Positions 9,467 to 19,725 are shown, counted from the first letter of the stretch. The stretch: DNA of 64,000 bases from Geopsychrobacter electrodiphilus DSM 16401 (GCF_000384395.1 NZ_ARWE01000001.1:930001-994000), one strand, 5' to 3'. The notes: generated from the sequence alone by a model not told the origin. Program-made: numbers and translations.

Positions 9467-10786
9467 TCATTCATCAGAGTCCATCTGCGGTGGTTGTTGC
9501 GGGCTGATTTCGATCAGTTCCGGGTTGTCAATTTCGCGCTCGCCAGCAACTCCCATCTCCTTGAAGCGCCGTGCGCTTACCAAAACCCGATGATCGAGCG
9601 AGGTCATGGCCCGGTTATAGCTGCCGACCGCTTTCTCCAGCCCTTTCCCCATGGCGTGAAAATGCTCCTCCAGGATCGCAATCCGGCCGTAGAGTTCTTT
9701 GCCCAGCAAACTGATCGCCTGCGCATTTTCGGTCAGCTGCTCCTGTCGCCAACCGTAGGCGACTGAGCGCAAGAGGGCGATCAGGGTGGTGGGGGTGGCG
9801 AGCAGCACCTTCTGGTCGACGCCGGTCTCAATCAGTGAGGGATCCTGTTCAAGCGCCGCTGAGAAGAAGGTTTCTCCAGGCAGGAAGAGCACGACAAATT
9901 CAGGGGTCGGCTGAAATTGCTCCCAGTAGTTTTTGGCCGACAATTTACCCAGATGGTCACGCACCTGACGCGCATGATCCACCAGGTAGCGCCGGCGTGT
10001 CTCTTCGTCACTCGCCTCCAGCGACTCAAGGTACGCGGCTAGGGGGGCCTTGGCGTCAACCACAATGTTGCGTCCGTTCGGCAGGCGAATAATCATGTCG
10101 GGGCGCAGGCGCCCCCCTTCGCTATTGGCCGACTGCTGTTCTTCGAAATCGCAGTGTTTGAGCATGCCGGCCATTTCGACCACGCGGCGCAGCTGTATTT
10201 CGCCCCAGCGTCCGCGTACCGTTGGTGCGCGTAACGCCTTGACCAGGTTGCCGGTTTCACGGTCGAGGTTGCGTTGGCTTTCCATCAGGGTTTTCAACTG
10301 CTCATCGAGCCGCGCGTAAGCACCGGTGCGAACCTGTTCGAGCTGGCCGATCCTTTGATCGACCTTGGTCAACGCCTCGTGCAGTGGCTTGACCAATTGA
10401 TCGATCGCTTGCTGGCGGGTGGCCAGATCGCCCTTCGCTTCACTCTGAAATTTTTCCAGCCGGGTCTGGGCCAGATCCAGAAAACTGCGATTATTGGCAC
10501 TGAGAGCTTCGGCCGAAAGGGCGCTGAAGGCCTGTTGCAGCTGTTGCTGGTTCTGTTTAAGCAGGGTCATTTTTTCTATCGAGGACTGTCGTTCCGCATC
10601 GAGACGTGCGCGATATTCAATGGCCAGTCTTTCGTGCCGGCTGGCGCGCTTGCGACCGAGGAGCAGTCCAAGGCCCAGTCCCAGCAGGCCACAGAGTAAT
10701 GACGCGCCAATCACGAGGAGTAATGGGGAGATTTCATTCACGGGGATGTCCTGTCCTGGCTCGGGGTTCAGAAGGCATTGCGACAA
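9467..10786 (-). CDS. rmuC: RmuC-type DNA recombination protein
   Basis: 439 residues. A single N-terminal transmembrane helix ([20 protein letters not shown]) is followed by a long coiled coil (about 45-165) and the RmuC nuclease-like domain, recognised by [18 protein letters not shown] and by [15 protein letters not shown]. RmuC limits inversions and recombination at short repeats in E. coli; the mechanism is not settled. It is transcribed alone and lies next to the heptad repeat. Confidence 0.93.
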   Translation of the reverse strand: MSQCLLNPEPGQDIPVNEISPLLLVIGASLLCGLLGLGLGLLLGRKRASRHERLAIEYRARLDAERQSSIEKMTLLKQNQQQLQQAFSALSAEALSANNRSFLDLAQTRLEKFQSEAKGDLATRQQAIDQLVKPLHEALTKVDQRIGQLEQVRTGAYARLDEQLKTLMESQRNLDRETGNLVKALRAPTVRGRWGEIQLRRVVEMAGMLKHCDFEEQQSANSEGGRLRPDMIIRLPNGRNIVVDAKAPLAAYLESLEASDEETRRRYLVDHARQVRDHLGKLSAKNYWEQFQPTPEFVVLFLPGETFFSAALEQDPSLIETGVDQKVLLATPTTLIALLRSVAYGWRQEQLTENAQAISLLGKELYGRIAILEEHFHAMGKGLEKAVGSYNRAMTSLDHRVLVSARRFKEMGVAGEREIDNPELIEISPQQPPQMDSDE

Positions 10787-10881
10787 GGTAGCAGAGACCC
10801 TCGCGCATCAGCAAGTCGGGGTTTGCGAGTCGAGAATTGCGCGATAAAATGGAAAGGACCGGACGAATCCAGGAGTTTTGC

Positions 10882-11550
10882 ATGAGTCATACTTTCAGTT
10901 TCTCAGACGTCACCCGGTATTGCCGCAGCAGTTTTCTGGCAGATAGTGCTCCGCAGCAGCAGCGTCTCGACTCTCTGCGTTGCTATTGTCTGGCGCAGCT
11001 GGATCAGTATCACCCGGCGCGTGCCAGCATGCTCGACTGCAGGGCCGGGTGCGGCACCTGCTGTAGTGTGAATGTTTCAGTTCTGCTCCCGGAAGCTTTG
11101 GCGATCGTCGATTACCTTGAAAGTCAGCCTGGAACAATCCAGGGAATCAAGGTTAAGCTTGATTCTCTATGGATCCGTATTCGCGGTATCGATGACGAGG
11201 ATCGGGTCTGCATGCGACAGCCCTGCGCTTTTCTTGATGATGTCGGGGCTTGTTCCATTTATCCGGTGCGGCCGTTGTTGTGCCGCGGGGTGACGTCAAC
11301 GGATGTGGAAAGCTGCCGCCAATCTTTCAACGCATTTCTTTTCAATCAAACCCTTGGGGTGCAGATGAATCTGTTTCAACGGGATCTATATGCCGCAGCT
11401 TATTTGGGCCTGAGTGAAGCTCTGGTCACACTGAAGTGTGATGCTCGGGGGTTTGAACTGACCGGGATCGTCCGTTATCTGCTGCATAATCCCCAGCAGC
11501 GTAGTGCATTGCACTCCGGGCTATGTCTTACCTGGAATGATCTGGCGTGA
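10882..11550 (+). CDS. YkgJ-type cysteine-cluster protein
   Basis: 222 residues with a zinc- or iron-chelating Cys-cluster pattern (CRAGCGTCC near 54-62, later CMRQPCAFLDDVGACSIYPVRP and LLCRG), typical of the YkgJ/CxxCxxCC family. The function is unknown. The ATG at 10882 is chosen because AGGAG lies six bases upstream; the in-frame upstream extension has no such site. It is transcribed divergently from rmuC. Confidence 0.85.
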   Translation: MSHTFSFSDVTRYCRSSFLADSAPQQQRLDSLRCYCLAQLDQYHPARASMLDCRAGCGTCCSVNVSVLLPEALAIVDYLESQPGTIQGIKVKLDSLWIRIRGIDDEDRVCMRQPCAFLDDVGACSIYPVRPLLCRGVTSTDVESCRQSFNAFLFNQTLGVQMNLFQRDLYAAAYLGLSEALVTLKCDARGFELTGIVRYLLHNPQQRSALHSGLCLTWNDLA

Positions 11551-11563
11551 TGACGGAGGCTCT

Positions 11564-11935
11564 TTAACCCTGGTGACTGATTAAGATAGAATACGCGAGC
11601 AGGCCGAAGACTGAGACACACGACATGAAAATCAGTGATGACCAGATGTGATCGGCCTTGCGTCGCTTGCGGCGACTGTTGATGAGCAAACCGCCGAGGC
11701 TGCTGAAGAGACAGATCAACAACAGGTAGCAAATGTACTCCATCAGTTCCAGATCCCAGGATTTTTGCAGCCTGAGATCGTAGAAGCGATCGAAGAAGGT
11801 TTCGACTTCAGGTTTTGCACGTGCCGTTACAAAGAGAGCGGCTACCAGGCTGACACCACTGAGGAGTCCTGATCCGGTCAGGAGTTTTATCCAGAGATCA
11901 GGGCCTTCTCGACGATCGGTGTTCCGGTGGGTCAT
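11564..11935 (-). CDS. Small membrane protein of unknown function
   Basis: 123 residues with three predicted hydrophobic helices (about 17-37, 66-85, 96-116) and a basic loop NSRRKRRK between the second and third. No family is recognised. AAGGAG lies seven bases before the ATG, which supports a real gene. It is convergent with the Cys-cluster gene and divergent from clpS. Confidence 0.7.
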   Translation of the reverse strand: MTHRNTDRREGPDLWIKLLTGSGLLSGVSLVAALFVTARAKPEVETFFDRFYDLRLQKSWDLELMEYICYLLLICLFSSLGGLLINSRRKRRKADHIWSSLIFMSCVSVFGLLAYSILISHQG

Positions 11936-12017
11936 CGGTCTCTCCTTGGTCCCTGTTCGGTCGATTACGGTTGTGCTAGGATAATGTTTCTAACAGATAC
12001 GGGAGCATGCTACGAAA

Positions 12018-12326
12018 ATGGGTCAGGGACAGCAACTGCCATCAGCCTCAAGCAAAGAGCGGGAGAAGACCAGCACTCCGCCGCTGTTTAAGGTTTTGAT
12101 GCACAACGACGACTATACCACGATGGAGTTTGTCGTCGAGGTTCTCCAGGCGGTTTTTCATCTGAGTGACTCCGCGGCGGAACGGATCATGCTGGCAATT
12201 CACTTTCAGGGGCTGGGCCACTGTGGCACCTATCCCTATGCGATTGCAGAAACCAAGGTGCAAGAGGTTTGTACGCGGGCGCGCAAGGCGGGTTTTCCGC
12301 TGCGCTGTAGTATCGAAAAGGAATAA
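12018..12326 (+). CDS. clpS: ATP-dependent Clp protease adaptor ClpS
   Basis: 102 residues. ClpS binds N-degron substrates (N-terminal Leu, Phe, Trp or Tyr) and delivers them to ClpA. The core LFKVLMHNDDYTTMEFVVEV includes the Asn-Asp-Asp that contacts the substrate N-terminus, and later residues (MLAIHFQGLGHCGTYPYAIA) complete the binding pocket. clpA starts 11 bases after its stop, and aat follows, giving a full N-degron set. Confidence 0.96.
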   Translation: MGQGQQLPSASSKEREKTSTPPLFKVLMHNDDYTTMEFVVEVLQAVFHLSDSAAERIMLAIHFQGLGHCGTYPYAIAETKVQEVCTRARKAGFPLRCSIEKE

Positions 12327-12337
12327 AACGAGGCTCT

Positions 12338-14584
12338 ATGTTTAATCATGATGTTCAAATTGCATTTACTCTGGCGGTTCGTGAGGCGCAACGCCGGCGT
12401 CACGAATATCTGACCACCGAACACATCCTCTACGCCCTGCTCTTTGAGGGGAGCGGCCAGCAGATTATCAGTGTCTGCGGCGGGGATGTTGAAGATCTGA
12501 AGCGCCAGTTGGAAGAATTTTTTGACCAGCATCTTGTTTCATTGCCGGTCGAAGTTGAGGATGACGAAATCCCGCGTCAGACCCTGGCGCTGCAGAGGAT
12601 GCTGCAACGCACGGTGCTGCATATGCAGTCGTCGAATCAGGCAGAGGTCGGAGTCGGTGACCTGCTGGCGGCGATCCTTGAAGAGGAGAACAGTCACGCC
12701 TGTTTCTTTCTGGTCGAACAGGGAATTGAGCGGGTCGATCTGCTTGATTATATCTCGCACGGCGGCGGAGATAACCTGACGGCGGAGCCCACTCCGGAAC
12801 AACCGGGGGAACCTCAGCCGGATGAACGGAACAAGCCCAAACGGACGGCCACCGACCCCTTAAAGGCGTTTACTCATGATCTGGTGGCCAGGGCCAAGGC
12901 GGGGAAGATCGACCCCCTTATCGGTCGGGTGCCAGAGCTCGAACGTACCCTCCTGGTCCTCTGCCGGAGACGCAAGAATAACCCGATTTTTGTCGGTGAA
13001 CCGGGAGTGGGGAAAACCGCGATGGCCGAAGGGCTGGCCTTGCGCGTGGCGAGCGGGGACGTGCCTGATCTGTTGCAGAACAGTGAGATCTTCGCGTTGG
13101 ATATGGGGGCGTTGCTCGCGGGGACCAAGTTTCGCGGTGACTTCGAAGAACGACTGAAGGCTGTAATCAAGGCTTTGCAGAAGCGCGAAAAGGCGATCCT
13201 GTTTATCGATGAAATCCATACTATTGTCGGCGCCGGAGCGACCAGTGGCGGTAGCCTGGATGCGTCCAATATCCTCAAACCGGTTCTTGGCTCAGGCGAA
13301 TTGCGCTGCATCGGCTCGACCACTTACGAAGAGTATCGCAACCTGTTCGATAAGGACCGTGCGCTCTCCCGGCGGTTTCAAAAAATCGATCTGGCCGAAC
13401 CTTCGAGCGAAGAGAGCCGGGATATCCTTGAAGGTCTCAAAGATAAGTACGAAGAGCATCATCAGGTTCGGTACACTCCTGGAGCCCTTGATGCAGCGGT
13501 GCAGCTGGCGGTCAAGCATCTGCCGCAGCGACATCTGCCCGACAAGGCGATTGATGTCATCGACGAGGCTGGTGCCCAGCAGCGGTTGGCCCAGAAAAAT
13601 AAATATCCGATCAGGGTCGATGATATTGAAAAGGTGGTGGCGCTGATGGCGCGTGTGCCGGTGCGGGCGGTCAGCGGTTCCGATCGTCTGCAGCTGCGTC
13701 ATCTTGAACGTGATCTGAAGCGTGTGGTCTTCGGCCAGGATGGCGCGATTGAAAATCTGGTGCGCAGTATTCACCGCTCACGTGCCGGCCTGGGGCATCC
13801 CGATAAACCCGTTGGTTCCTTGCTCTTTACCGGTCCGACCGGAGTCGGCAAGACCGAAGTCGCCAAACAGTTGGCGCTGACCCTGGGGGTCAAGTTTCTG
13901 CGCTTTGACATGAGCGAATATATGGAGAAGCACTCGGTGTCGCGTCTGATCGGAGCCCCGCCCGGCTATGTCGGTTTTGATCAGGGTGGTCTCTTGACCG
14001 AGTCGGTACGCAAACACCCCTGGTCGGTCCTGCTGCTTGATGAAATTGAAAAGGCGCACCCCGATCTGTTTAATATCCTGCTGCAGGTCATGGACCACGG
14101 TACCCTGACAGATAACAACGGCGCCGAAACCGATTTTCGCAACGTCATCCTGATTATGACCAGCAATGTCGGTGGGCGTGAAATGAATATCACGCCGATC
14201 GGGTTTGGCGAGCGGAATGCACCAGCGTCCAAACTGGCGGTCGAGAAGACCTTTTCGCCTGAATTCCGCAACCGCCTGGACGCGACCCTGACCTTTTCCG
14301 CGCTCGGGCCGAAAGTGATGCTGCAGGTGGTGGATAAATTTGTCGCTGAACTCTCGGCGCAACTCGCCGAGCGTAAGGTGCTGATCAAATTGAGTGCGGC
14401 GGCACGGCGCCAGTTGGCCGAGCGGGGCTATGATCCGCTGTTCGGCGCGCGTCCGCTGGGACGTCTGTTGCAGCAGGAGATCAGTGATCCCCTGGCGAGC
14501 GAAATTCTCTTTGGCCAGCTTAAACATGGGGGCGAAGTGAAGGTTGGGTATCGGAACGACAGGTTCAGCTTCAGCTATTCCTGA
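12338..14584 (+). CDS. clpA: ATP-dependent Clp protease ATPase subunit ClpA
   Basis: 748-residue Hsp100 unfoldase that feeds substrates to ClpP. An N domain (about 1-145) is followed by an acidic/proline-rich linker and two AAA+ modules: Walker A GEPGVGKT near 219 with Walker B LFIDEIHT, then Walker A GPTGVGKT near 498 with [12 protein letters not shown]. The pore loop [10 protein letters not shown] and a ClpP-docking tripeptide IGF (in PIGFGERN) are visible. No clpP gene is in the window. The gene sits between clpS and aat. Confidence 0.97.
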   Translation: MFNHDVQIAFTLAVREAQRRRHEYLTTEHILYALLFEGSGQQIISVCGGDVEDLKRQLEEFFDQHLVSLPVEVEDDEIPRQTLALQRMLQRTVLHMQSSNQAEVGVGDLLAAILEEENSHACFFLVEQGIERVDLLDYISHGGGDNLTAEPTPEQPGEPQPDERNKPKRTATDPLKAFTHDLVARAKAGKIDPLIGRVPELERTLLVLCRRRKNNPIFVGEPGVGKTAMAEGLALRVASGDVPDLLQNSEIFALDMGALLAGTKFRGDFEERLKAVIKALQKREKAILFIDEIHTIVGAGATSGGSLDASNILKPVLGSGELRCIGSTTYEEYRNLFDKDRALSRRFQKIDLAEPSSEESRDILEGLKDKYEEHHQVRYTPGALDAAVQLAVKHLPQRHLPDKAIDVIDEAGAQQRLAQKNKYPIRVDDIEKVVALMARVPVRAVSGSDRLQLRHLERDLKRVVFGQDGAIENLVRSIHRSRAGLGHPDKPVGSLLFTGPTGVGKTEVAKQLALTLGVKFLRFDMSEYMEKHSVSRLIGAPPGYVGFDQGGLLTESVRKHPWSVLLLDEIEKAHPDLFNILLQVMDHGTLTDNNGAETDFRNVILIMTSNVGGREMNITPIGFGERNAPASKLAVEKTFSPEFRNRLDATLTFSALGPKVMLQVVDKFVAELSAQLAERKVLIKLSAAARRQLAERGYDPLFGARPLGRLLQQEISDPLASEILFGQLKHGGEVKVGYRNDRFSFSYS

Positions 14585-14591
14585 GCTGCCT

Positions 14592-15278
14592 GTGTCCTGC
14601 CTCTACCTCTCGGATAAACTCTGGTTTCCGCCGGTCGAAGAAGCCGATGAAATTGGTCTGCTCGCGATCGGCGGTGATCTTTCCCCCGAGCGGCTGCTTC
14701 TTGCTTATAGCCTCGGGATCTTCCCCTGGTACAATCCGGGAGAGCCGATTCTCTGGTGGTCACCCGATCCGCGTTGTGTCCTCTTTCCCGAGCAGGTCCA
14801 TATTTCAAAATCGTTACGGAAGGTGCTGCGTCGCGCCGAATTTCTGGTGACCTTCGACCGTGATTTTAGCGGTGTCATTGACGCCTGCCGTGCAATGCGC
14901 CGCGAGACGGGGACCTGGATTACTCCCGAGATGCAGCGCGCTTATATCCTTCTTCATCGACTCGGGTTTGCCCATTCAGTTGAGTGTTGGCAGGGCGAAG
15001 AGTTGGTTGGAGGACTATATGGGCTCGGTCTCGGCGGGTGTTTTTTTGGCGAGTCAATGTTCAGCCGAGTGGCCAATGGGTCAAAGGTTGCGATGGTTAC
15101 CCTTTGTCGTCATCTCAGCCAGCTTGGAGTGCGGCTCATCGATTGTCAGCAGACGAGCCATCATCTGTTGAGCCTGGGGGCGTGTGAAATCTCACGCGCA
15201 GAGTTCTGTCAGGTGGTGAACGAAGAGCTGCTGGATGAGCGTCAGCATTTACGCTCCATCTTTCCAAAGGCGGTTTGA
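14592..15278 (+). CDS. aat: Leucyl/phenylalanyl-tRNA--protein transferase
   Basis: Transfers Leu or Phe from aminoacyl-tRNA to N-terminal Arg or Lys, producing degrons read by ClpS. From the GTG at 14592 the product is 228 residues, close to the usual length of about 234. Signatures are [40 protein letters not shown] and the catalytic region [18 protein letters not shown] at 14544 inside clpA would add 16 residues; homology favours the GTG. It is translationally close to clpA and ends at a strong terminator. Confidence 0.95.
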   Translation: MSCLYLSDKLWFPPVEEADEIGLLAIGGDLSPERLLLAYSLGIFPWYNPGEPILWWSPDPRCVLFPEQVHISKSLRKVLRRAEFLVTFDRDFSGVIDACRAMRRETGTWITPEMQRAYILLHRLGFAHSVECWQGEELVGGLYGLGLGGCFFGESMFSRVANGSKVAMVTLCRHLSQLGVRLIDCQQTSHHLLSLGACEISRAEFCQVVNEELLDERQHLRSIFPKAV

Positions 15279-15280
15279 AG

Positions 15281-15323
15281 CGACACAGGCTCCGCCCCTT
15301 CAGAGGGGGCGGAGCCTGTGTCG
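15281..15323. terminator. Perfect 18-bp hairpin terminator
   Basis: A perfect 18-bp stem (CGACACAGGCTCCGCCCC and its complement) with a seven-base loop lies between the convergent aat and rdgC-like genes. The T tract on the plus side is short. Confidence 0.8.
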
Positions 15324-15344
15324 TTATTAAGTCATCCGTTCACT

Positions 15345-16517
15345 TTAAGCCTGTTCCTTAAACCAGGCGATTATCTTCGCCGCTTCGGTGTCCCAGCCGG
15401 AATTCAGACGGCGCTCAAAAAATGTCTTAATCAGGCTGGCGAAGAGCTGCTCCCCCTCTTCGATACTGACCATTTTTGAGTAGAAGGCGGCTTCGACTTC
15501 AAGTTTTGGGTCATCAACCGGATCCTTATCCGGTTTGATCATCGGAGTGCGAAATCCTCCGAAGCTGAAACGCTCCCCTTTGAGGGTCAACTTCCAGCTC
15601 TGCTCTTCGCCGAGGCTCAGGTGCAGGGTCGCCTCGGCGATCCTTTTGCCACTGCGCAGGGCGGCACAAACTTCGGAAAAACGGTCCTGCGGCCCGGCGA
15701 CCGAGATTTTTTGCTCTCCTTCAGTGCCGCTGCCGACCAGCAGCAGGCGGTTGTCAAGCCAGGCGTTGAACGGCTGGTTCATCAGTAATGGCCCTGGGGT
15801 GCAGACCGCATAGCCCGAATCCGAATTGAGGCTGCGGTAGAGCAGCCACTGCAGCAACTCTTCCCCCATCCAGCTGTTGGCCTCGATCTCCTCGAGGGCG
15901 GTATCGCTGTTGGCCTGATTCAACTCAGCCAGCTGTTCTTTCTGCTCAGCATTGGCGACGGCATTTGCGCGTGCCAGTGGCGTCAGCAGGCGCAGACGCA
16001 GTTCGGGGAAACTCTGGTGAAAGAGCCCCTGGAAACTATCGATCCGATTCTGGCTGAGGGAGGTAAAACGCAGGAGTCCGGAGTCAATCTTCCAGACGAT
16101 GTCCGAAACCGCCGGCACCGGCAGGGTGCGACTGAAGAGCTGGCTGCTGGCGAGATCACGGATCGCCTCCCGTTCACTTTTTGGCACCCGATTAAATGTG
16201 GGGTGAGCTTCGAGGTACTCGGCGCTGATTCGCGTTATCTCACGTTTGAGCAGCGCCGCCGGGATTTTGCGGCGATCTTCGCGCAGGGCAAAACAGAGGG
16301 TACGTTCGCGCAGCAGCTGACGTTCTTCAGCGAACTCCGCTGCGTCATGGTCATCCATTTCAACCCAGCCGCAGCTGTATTCATCTATCGATTTTTCGAT
16401 CGAGCGGAAGCGCTCGTTGTGCAGACGTTCAGAGACGAATTGGAATATTTGATCGGAGGGCAGGTCGCCGATAACTTCAAAATGACAAAGACTCGCAGCA
16501 GGCGCAAGAAGTCCCAT
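15345..16517 (-). CDS. rdgC: RdgC-like recombination-associated protein
   Basis: 390 residues. The region AALLKREITRISAEYLEAHP, then RVPKSEREAIRDLASSQLFSR, then WKIDSGLLRFTSLS resembles RdgC, a DNA-binding ring protein that modulates RecA. Sequence similarity is moderate and the protein is longer than E. coli RdgC (about 300 residues), with an acidic/Gln-rich middle. A GAGAGGA site lies about nine bases upstream of the ATG. It is monocistronic. Confidence 0.7.
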   Translation of the reverse strand: MGLLAPAASLCHFEVIGDLPSDQIFQFVSERLHNERFRSIEKSIDEYSCGWVEMDDHDAAEFAEERQLLRERTLCFALREDRRKIPAALLKREITRISAEYLEAHPTFNRVPKSEREAIRDLASSQLFSRTLPVPAVSDIVWKIDSGLLRFTSLSQNRIDSFQGLFHQSFPELRLRLLTPLARANAVANAEQKEQLAELNQANSDTALEEIEANSWMGEELLQWLLYRSLNSDSGYAVCTPGPLLMNQPFNAWLDNRLLLVGSGTEGEQKISVAGPQDRFSEVCAALRSGKRIAEATLHLSLGEEQSWKLTLKGERFSFGGFRTPMIKPDKDPVDDPKLEVEAAFYSKMVSIEEGEQLFASLIKTFFERRLNSGWDTEAAKIIAWFKEQA

Positions 16518-16737
16518 GGTGTTTAATCCTCTCAGTTGGATGAGTGTGGCTGGGGGTTAACTATGGTCGTAAAAACGGCGGAGGTTCCAATATTGCAGAT
16601 TGCGGTCCGCTACGCTGTTCAGCAGGGCGCTGAATGCCCCGCCTTATACCCCGAATTGATCCTGGGTGACAAGCAGATTAGGCGCCGCCTTTTTGCGAGC
16701 GGCTGCGGTTGGCTGTGGGCGGCGGGTTGCGTGATAT

Positions 16738-17436
16738 TCAGGAATGATCCTTTATGAAACGCTCAATCCGTTTCTGATCCTGGTCCATAATGTTGATGAA
16801 CTGCATGCCGGCGGTGAGGGTGCCATCGGCTTGTGGTTCTGTGACCCAGACGATTTCAGCGAGGGCACAGATCGGGGGGTTGCCGTCGTTGAGGTTGATC
16901 AGCATCAGGCAGATATCGGTTGGGTCGGCCGGCGGGTGGAGTGAAAAGCGGATGCCGGAAGAACTGATATTGAGTTGGCAGGCGGTGAACCCGTGCAGGG
17001 TCGGGAGGGTTTTGGCATTGACCAGAATTGAGGCGTTTTTTTCCCAGGTTGTACGCAGCTTTTGAAATGAGTTTTTCCCGAGGGTGAAGCGGGTGTCAAG
17101 AGTACAGTCGATCCGGGGTTGAGCCCGGCGTTGGAACATCTGCAGGTCTGGCAACACCAGGACTCTGATTAGGTTTCCCTCGAGTTTGGTGAGAAAATTC
17201 ACCGAAACCCTGACCCCCAGTCCCATCGCATCGGCACTCAATTCAAACTGCATGTCTTCATGAAAGGCATATTGTTTGACGGCGTTGGGACCGTAAGGGA
17301 GACTTAAATCAAAGTAGTTTGTATCGCCACTTTCGATTTTGGCGCTCAGGAGTTCATTCCGTCCTTCAGTGGGGAGTGGTTGTTTGGCGCGGAGCTGCAC
17401 CCTTTGCCCGGTTTTAAAGTAGCGTTGATAGATCAT
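16738..17436 (-). CDS. PilZ domain c-di-GMP-binding protein
   Basis: 232 residues with an N-terminal YcgR-like beta domain (about 1-100) and a C-terminal PilZ domain. Both c-di-GMP contacts are present: RxxxR as RAQPR near 103-107 and the D/NxSxxG box as NISSSG near 155-160. It is probably a c-di-GMP receptor for motility or surface functions. It lies downstream of the hexaheme cytochrome on the same strand. The ~220 bp beyond it, before the rdgC-like start, show no gene. Confidence 0.88.
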   Translation of the reverse strand: MIYQRYFKTGQRVQLRAKQPLPTEGRNELLSAKIESGDTNYFDLSLPYGPNAVKQYAFHEDMQFELSADAMGLGVRVSVNFLTKLEGNLIRVLVLPDLQMFQRRAQPRIDCTLDTRFTLGKNSFQKLRTTWEKNASILVNAKTLPTLHGFTACQLNISSSGIRFSLHPPADPTDICLMLINLNDGNPPICALAEIVWVTEPQADGTLTAGMQFINIMDQDQKRIERFIKDHS

Positions 17437-17517
17437 TTTTGGCCCGTTACAAAAAAAAGGGCACTATATTAGTGCCCCCCAGCAGAAAAACGCCTGATAG
17501 TCACAAAAATCAGAGGC

Positions 17518-18063
17518 TTACATGTCGTGGCATTTACTGCAATTATCCTCAACGGTAAACGCGGTTTCGCCGTCGTGGCAGGCGCCACAAGCCTCCCCCT
17601 TGCCCATCTGCTCCATGGTATAGTGCTTGTTCTTTTTTTGGTCGGGGATAAAAATACCGGGGTGACAATCGCTGCAGCCATACATGGCGGTATGGGTAGC
17701 GTGGGGGAATTTCGCGTCGCCGTCATCTACTTTAAAAGTAATGTCATGGGTCGGATGGCAGGAGTTACAGTCATCATCCACCGCAAACGCCCGTGTGCCG
17801 TTATGGCAGGCGCCGCATGCCTTCCCTTTACGCATATCATCCATGGTGAAAACCGGGTTTTTGCTCCGCACAACATTAAAGATCTTGTTGTGGCAGAGGG
17901 TGCATTTTTTCCCCAGAGCTTCGAGATGATTGGAATGGCTGAAGGTGACCGGACCAGTCGCTTCGACGTCAATTTTGACCGTATCTTTGATCCAGCGGGC
18001 CGAAGCCAGCCCAGGGAGAATGAGAACCAGGGTCAGAGCTAAAAGCAGTAGTGTACGCGACAT
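17518..18063 (-). CDS. Hexaheme c7/c3-type cytochrome, duplicated triheme module
   Basis: 181 residues with a signal peptide (MSRTLLLLALTLVLILPGLASA) and six CXXCH sites: CTLCH, CGACH, CNSCH, CSDCH, CGACH, CSKCH. The first and second halves align with each other (F-H-x-x-H, then C..CH, then GKACGACHNG / GEACGACHDG, then AF.V.D.C..CH). This is an internal duplication of the triheme c7 module (PF14522-like). It is probably a periplasmic electron carrier. AGGAG lies nine bases before the ATG. Confidence 0.92.
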   Translation of the reverse strand: MSRTLLLLALTLVLILPGLASARWIKDTVKIDVEATGPVTFSHSNHLEALGKKCTLCHNKIFNVVRSKNPVFTMDDMRKGKACGACHNGTRAFAVDDDCNSCHPTHDITFKVDDGDAKFPHATHTAMYGCSDCHPGIFIPDQKKNKHYTMEQMGKGEACGACHDGETAFTVEDNCSKCHDM

Positions 18064-18208
18064 GTATGTTGTCTCCTGTCAGGGGGATGAAGCGGGCATT
18101 ATACAGAAAAACCAACAAAGGGCAAAATGGTTATTTACTTCTGCCCCTGATCGAATCTGGTGAGCCTGCCATAAGGCATGCTATGGTTCTGCCGCAGGAG
18201 GAATAAGT

Positions 18209-19339
18209 ATGGCTCAGCCAAAATTTAATTGTTTTGCCGTGACCCCGCCCGGGGCCGAAGAGATCTGCGGACAGGAGTTGAGAGCGCTTGGGCTTGACCC
18301 GCAAGTGCAGAGGGGCGGTGTTGATTTTACGGTGATTGCGCGTGATCTGTATCGCGCAAATCTCTGGAGTCGTGTCGCCTCGCGTGTGCTGGTGCGCATG
18401 GGCCAATTCAAGTGCCGGGACTTCCCCGAGCTTTATAAGCAGTTACTTAAATTACCATGGGGGCGCTTTGTGCGTCCGGGGGTGCGCTGTTCCGTTCGCG
18501 TCAGTTGTCAGACTTCGCGGCTGACCCACACCGGGAGAATCAGCGAGACTGTTCTGACTGTGGTTGAAAAGGCGTTGGGGGGCGCCTCCGAGACGAGCGC
18601 GTTCGAGCAGCTGATCTTTGTCAGGTTTGAGAATGATCAGTGTCAGATTTCGATCGACAGTTCCGGTGAGCTGCTTCATCGGCGCGGCTACCGCAAGGCG
18701 ATGGTGGCGGCACCTTTGAGAGAGAATCTGGCGGCCGCGATTCTGCTGAAACTCGGCTATGATGGTCGACAACCTCTGGTCGACGCAATGACCGGTTCGG
18801 GGACTTTCGCCATTGAAGCGGCTCTGATCGCCGGCGGGATAGCACCGGGGCGTCTGCGTGCCTTCGCCTTTATGGAGTGGCCACATTTTCGTCAAAAGGC
18901 CTGGGACGTCTGTCTTCAGGAGCAAGGGATTCAGGTCGAACCTGCCGGACTGATTCTGGCCCTGGACTCTGATCCGCTGGCGGTAGCTGCCGCCAGGGTG
19001 AACGCTCAGGCTGTACAGGTCGAACCCCGGATTGAGTTCAGGCAGGGGACGATGCAGGATTTGCATGCGCCCACAGCCAGGGGAATTCTGGTGATGAATC
19101 CCCCCTATGGTGAGCGACTGGGGGATGTCGCTCAGTTGCGGCCGCTTTATGCCGCCTTTGGTCAGCTGTGTCGTGATGTGTTCAAGGGCTGGACCATCGG
19201 CTGGATTTCGGCTGATCGGCGCTTTGAGCGGGAAGCGCAGCTTAAGTGCCAGCGACTCTGGACATTTTCGAATGGCGGGATCAAAGTCGACCTGCGTTTG
19301 CGGGCTGTCAGGGCGTCAGAAAAACCAGAAACAACTTGA
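18209..19339 (+). CDS. 23S rRNA (guanine-N2)-methyltransferase, THUMP class (RlmL/YpsC-like)
   Basis: 376 residues. An N-terminal ferredoxin-like/THUMP domain (about 1-160) is followed by a Rossmann SAM domain with LVDAMTGSGTFAIEAALIA near 190 and the catalytic NPPYGERLGD near 296. These motifs place it with RlmL/RlmKL N-terminal-type N2-guanine methyltransferases. AGGAGG lies six bases before the ATG. Its 3' end overlaps the rpsU promoter. Confidence 0.92.
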   Translation: MAQPKFNCFAVTPPGAEEICGQELRALGLDPQVQRGGVDFTVIARDLYRANLWSRVASRVLVRMGQFKCRDFPELYKQLLKLPWGRFVRPGVRCSVRVSCQTSRLTHTGRISETVLTVVEKALGGASETSAFEQLIFVRFENDQCQISIDSSGELLHRRGYRKAMVAAPLRENLAAAILLKLGYDGRQPLVDAMTGSGTFAIEAALIAGGIAPGRLRAFAFMEWPHFRQKAWDVCLQEQGIQVEPAGLILALDSDPLAVAAARVNAQAVQVEPRIEFRQGTMQDLHAPTARGILVMNPPYGERLGDVAQLRPLYAAFGQLCRDVFKGWTIGWISADRRFEREAQLKCQRLWTFSNGGIKVDLRLRAVRASEKPETT

Positions 19340-19366
19340 CTTGAATCGGGTGAATCGATATATATT
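19336..19366 (+). promoter_or_regulatory. Sigma-70 promoter of rpsU
   Basis: TTGACT at 19336-19341 and TATATA at 19359-19364 are 17 bases apart. The -35 box overlaps the stop codon of the upstream methyltransferase gene. Transcription would start about 45 bases before rpsU. Confidence 0.7.
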
Positions 19367-19418
19367 GCGCCCTTATGGTTCACGCCATAAAAAATGAATG
19401 GAAGAGAGGTGATTGTTA

Positions 19419-19616
19419 GTGGAAATTACCGTCATCGATGGCAACGTCGAAAAGGCGCTTAAAGTTTTCAAACGCAAGCTTCAGCAAGAAGGGCTTTTCC
19501 GCGAAATGAAACAGCGGAAGTTCTATGAGAAGCCGAGTATCAAACGGAAGCGTAAAGAGAAGGAAGCCCAGCGTCGTCTGCGTAAGAAGCAGCGTGCCAT
19601 GCGTCGTTTCACTTAA
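19419..19616 (+). CDS. rpsU: 30S ribosomal protein S21
   Basis: 65-residue basic protein beginning (M)EITVIDGNVEKALKVFKR and ending in a Lys/Arg-rich helix, as S21 does. A GTG at 19419 is preferred over the TTG two codons earlier because homology starts at MEITV and GAGAGGTG is well spaced. It has its own promoter and terminator. Confidence 0.96.
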   Translation: MEITVIDGNVEKALKVFKRKLQQEGLFREMKQRKFYEKPSIKRKRKEKEAQRRLRKKQRAMRRFT

Positions 19617-19636
19617 GAAGCTGCCACAGGTTCAAT

Positions 19637-19676
19637 AAAAAAGGCGATTCCCATAACGGGGATCGCCTTTTTTATT
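19637..19676. terminator. Rho-independent terminator after rpsU
   Basis: Stem AAAAGGCGATTCCC/GGGGATCGCCTTTT with a short loop and flanking A and T tracts. It also faces the end of the convergent gap gene. Confidence 0.9.
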
Positions 19677-19725
19677 GGTTTATTTTTGACCCCGTGACTT
19701 TATGTCGAAGGTGTCAAAAATGTGA

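Noticed and set aside
16536-16757. 73-codon plus-strand ORF in the gap before the PilZ gene
   Set aside because: No ribosome site, odd composition and no recognisable family; it overlaps the PilZ 3' end.
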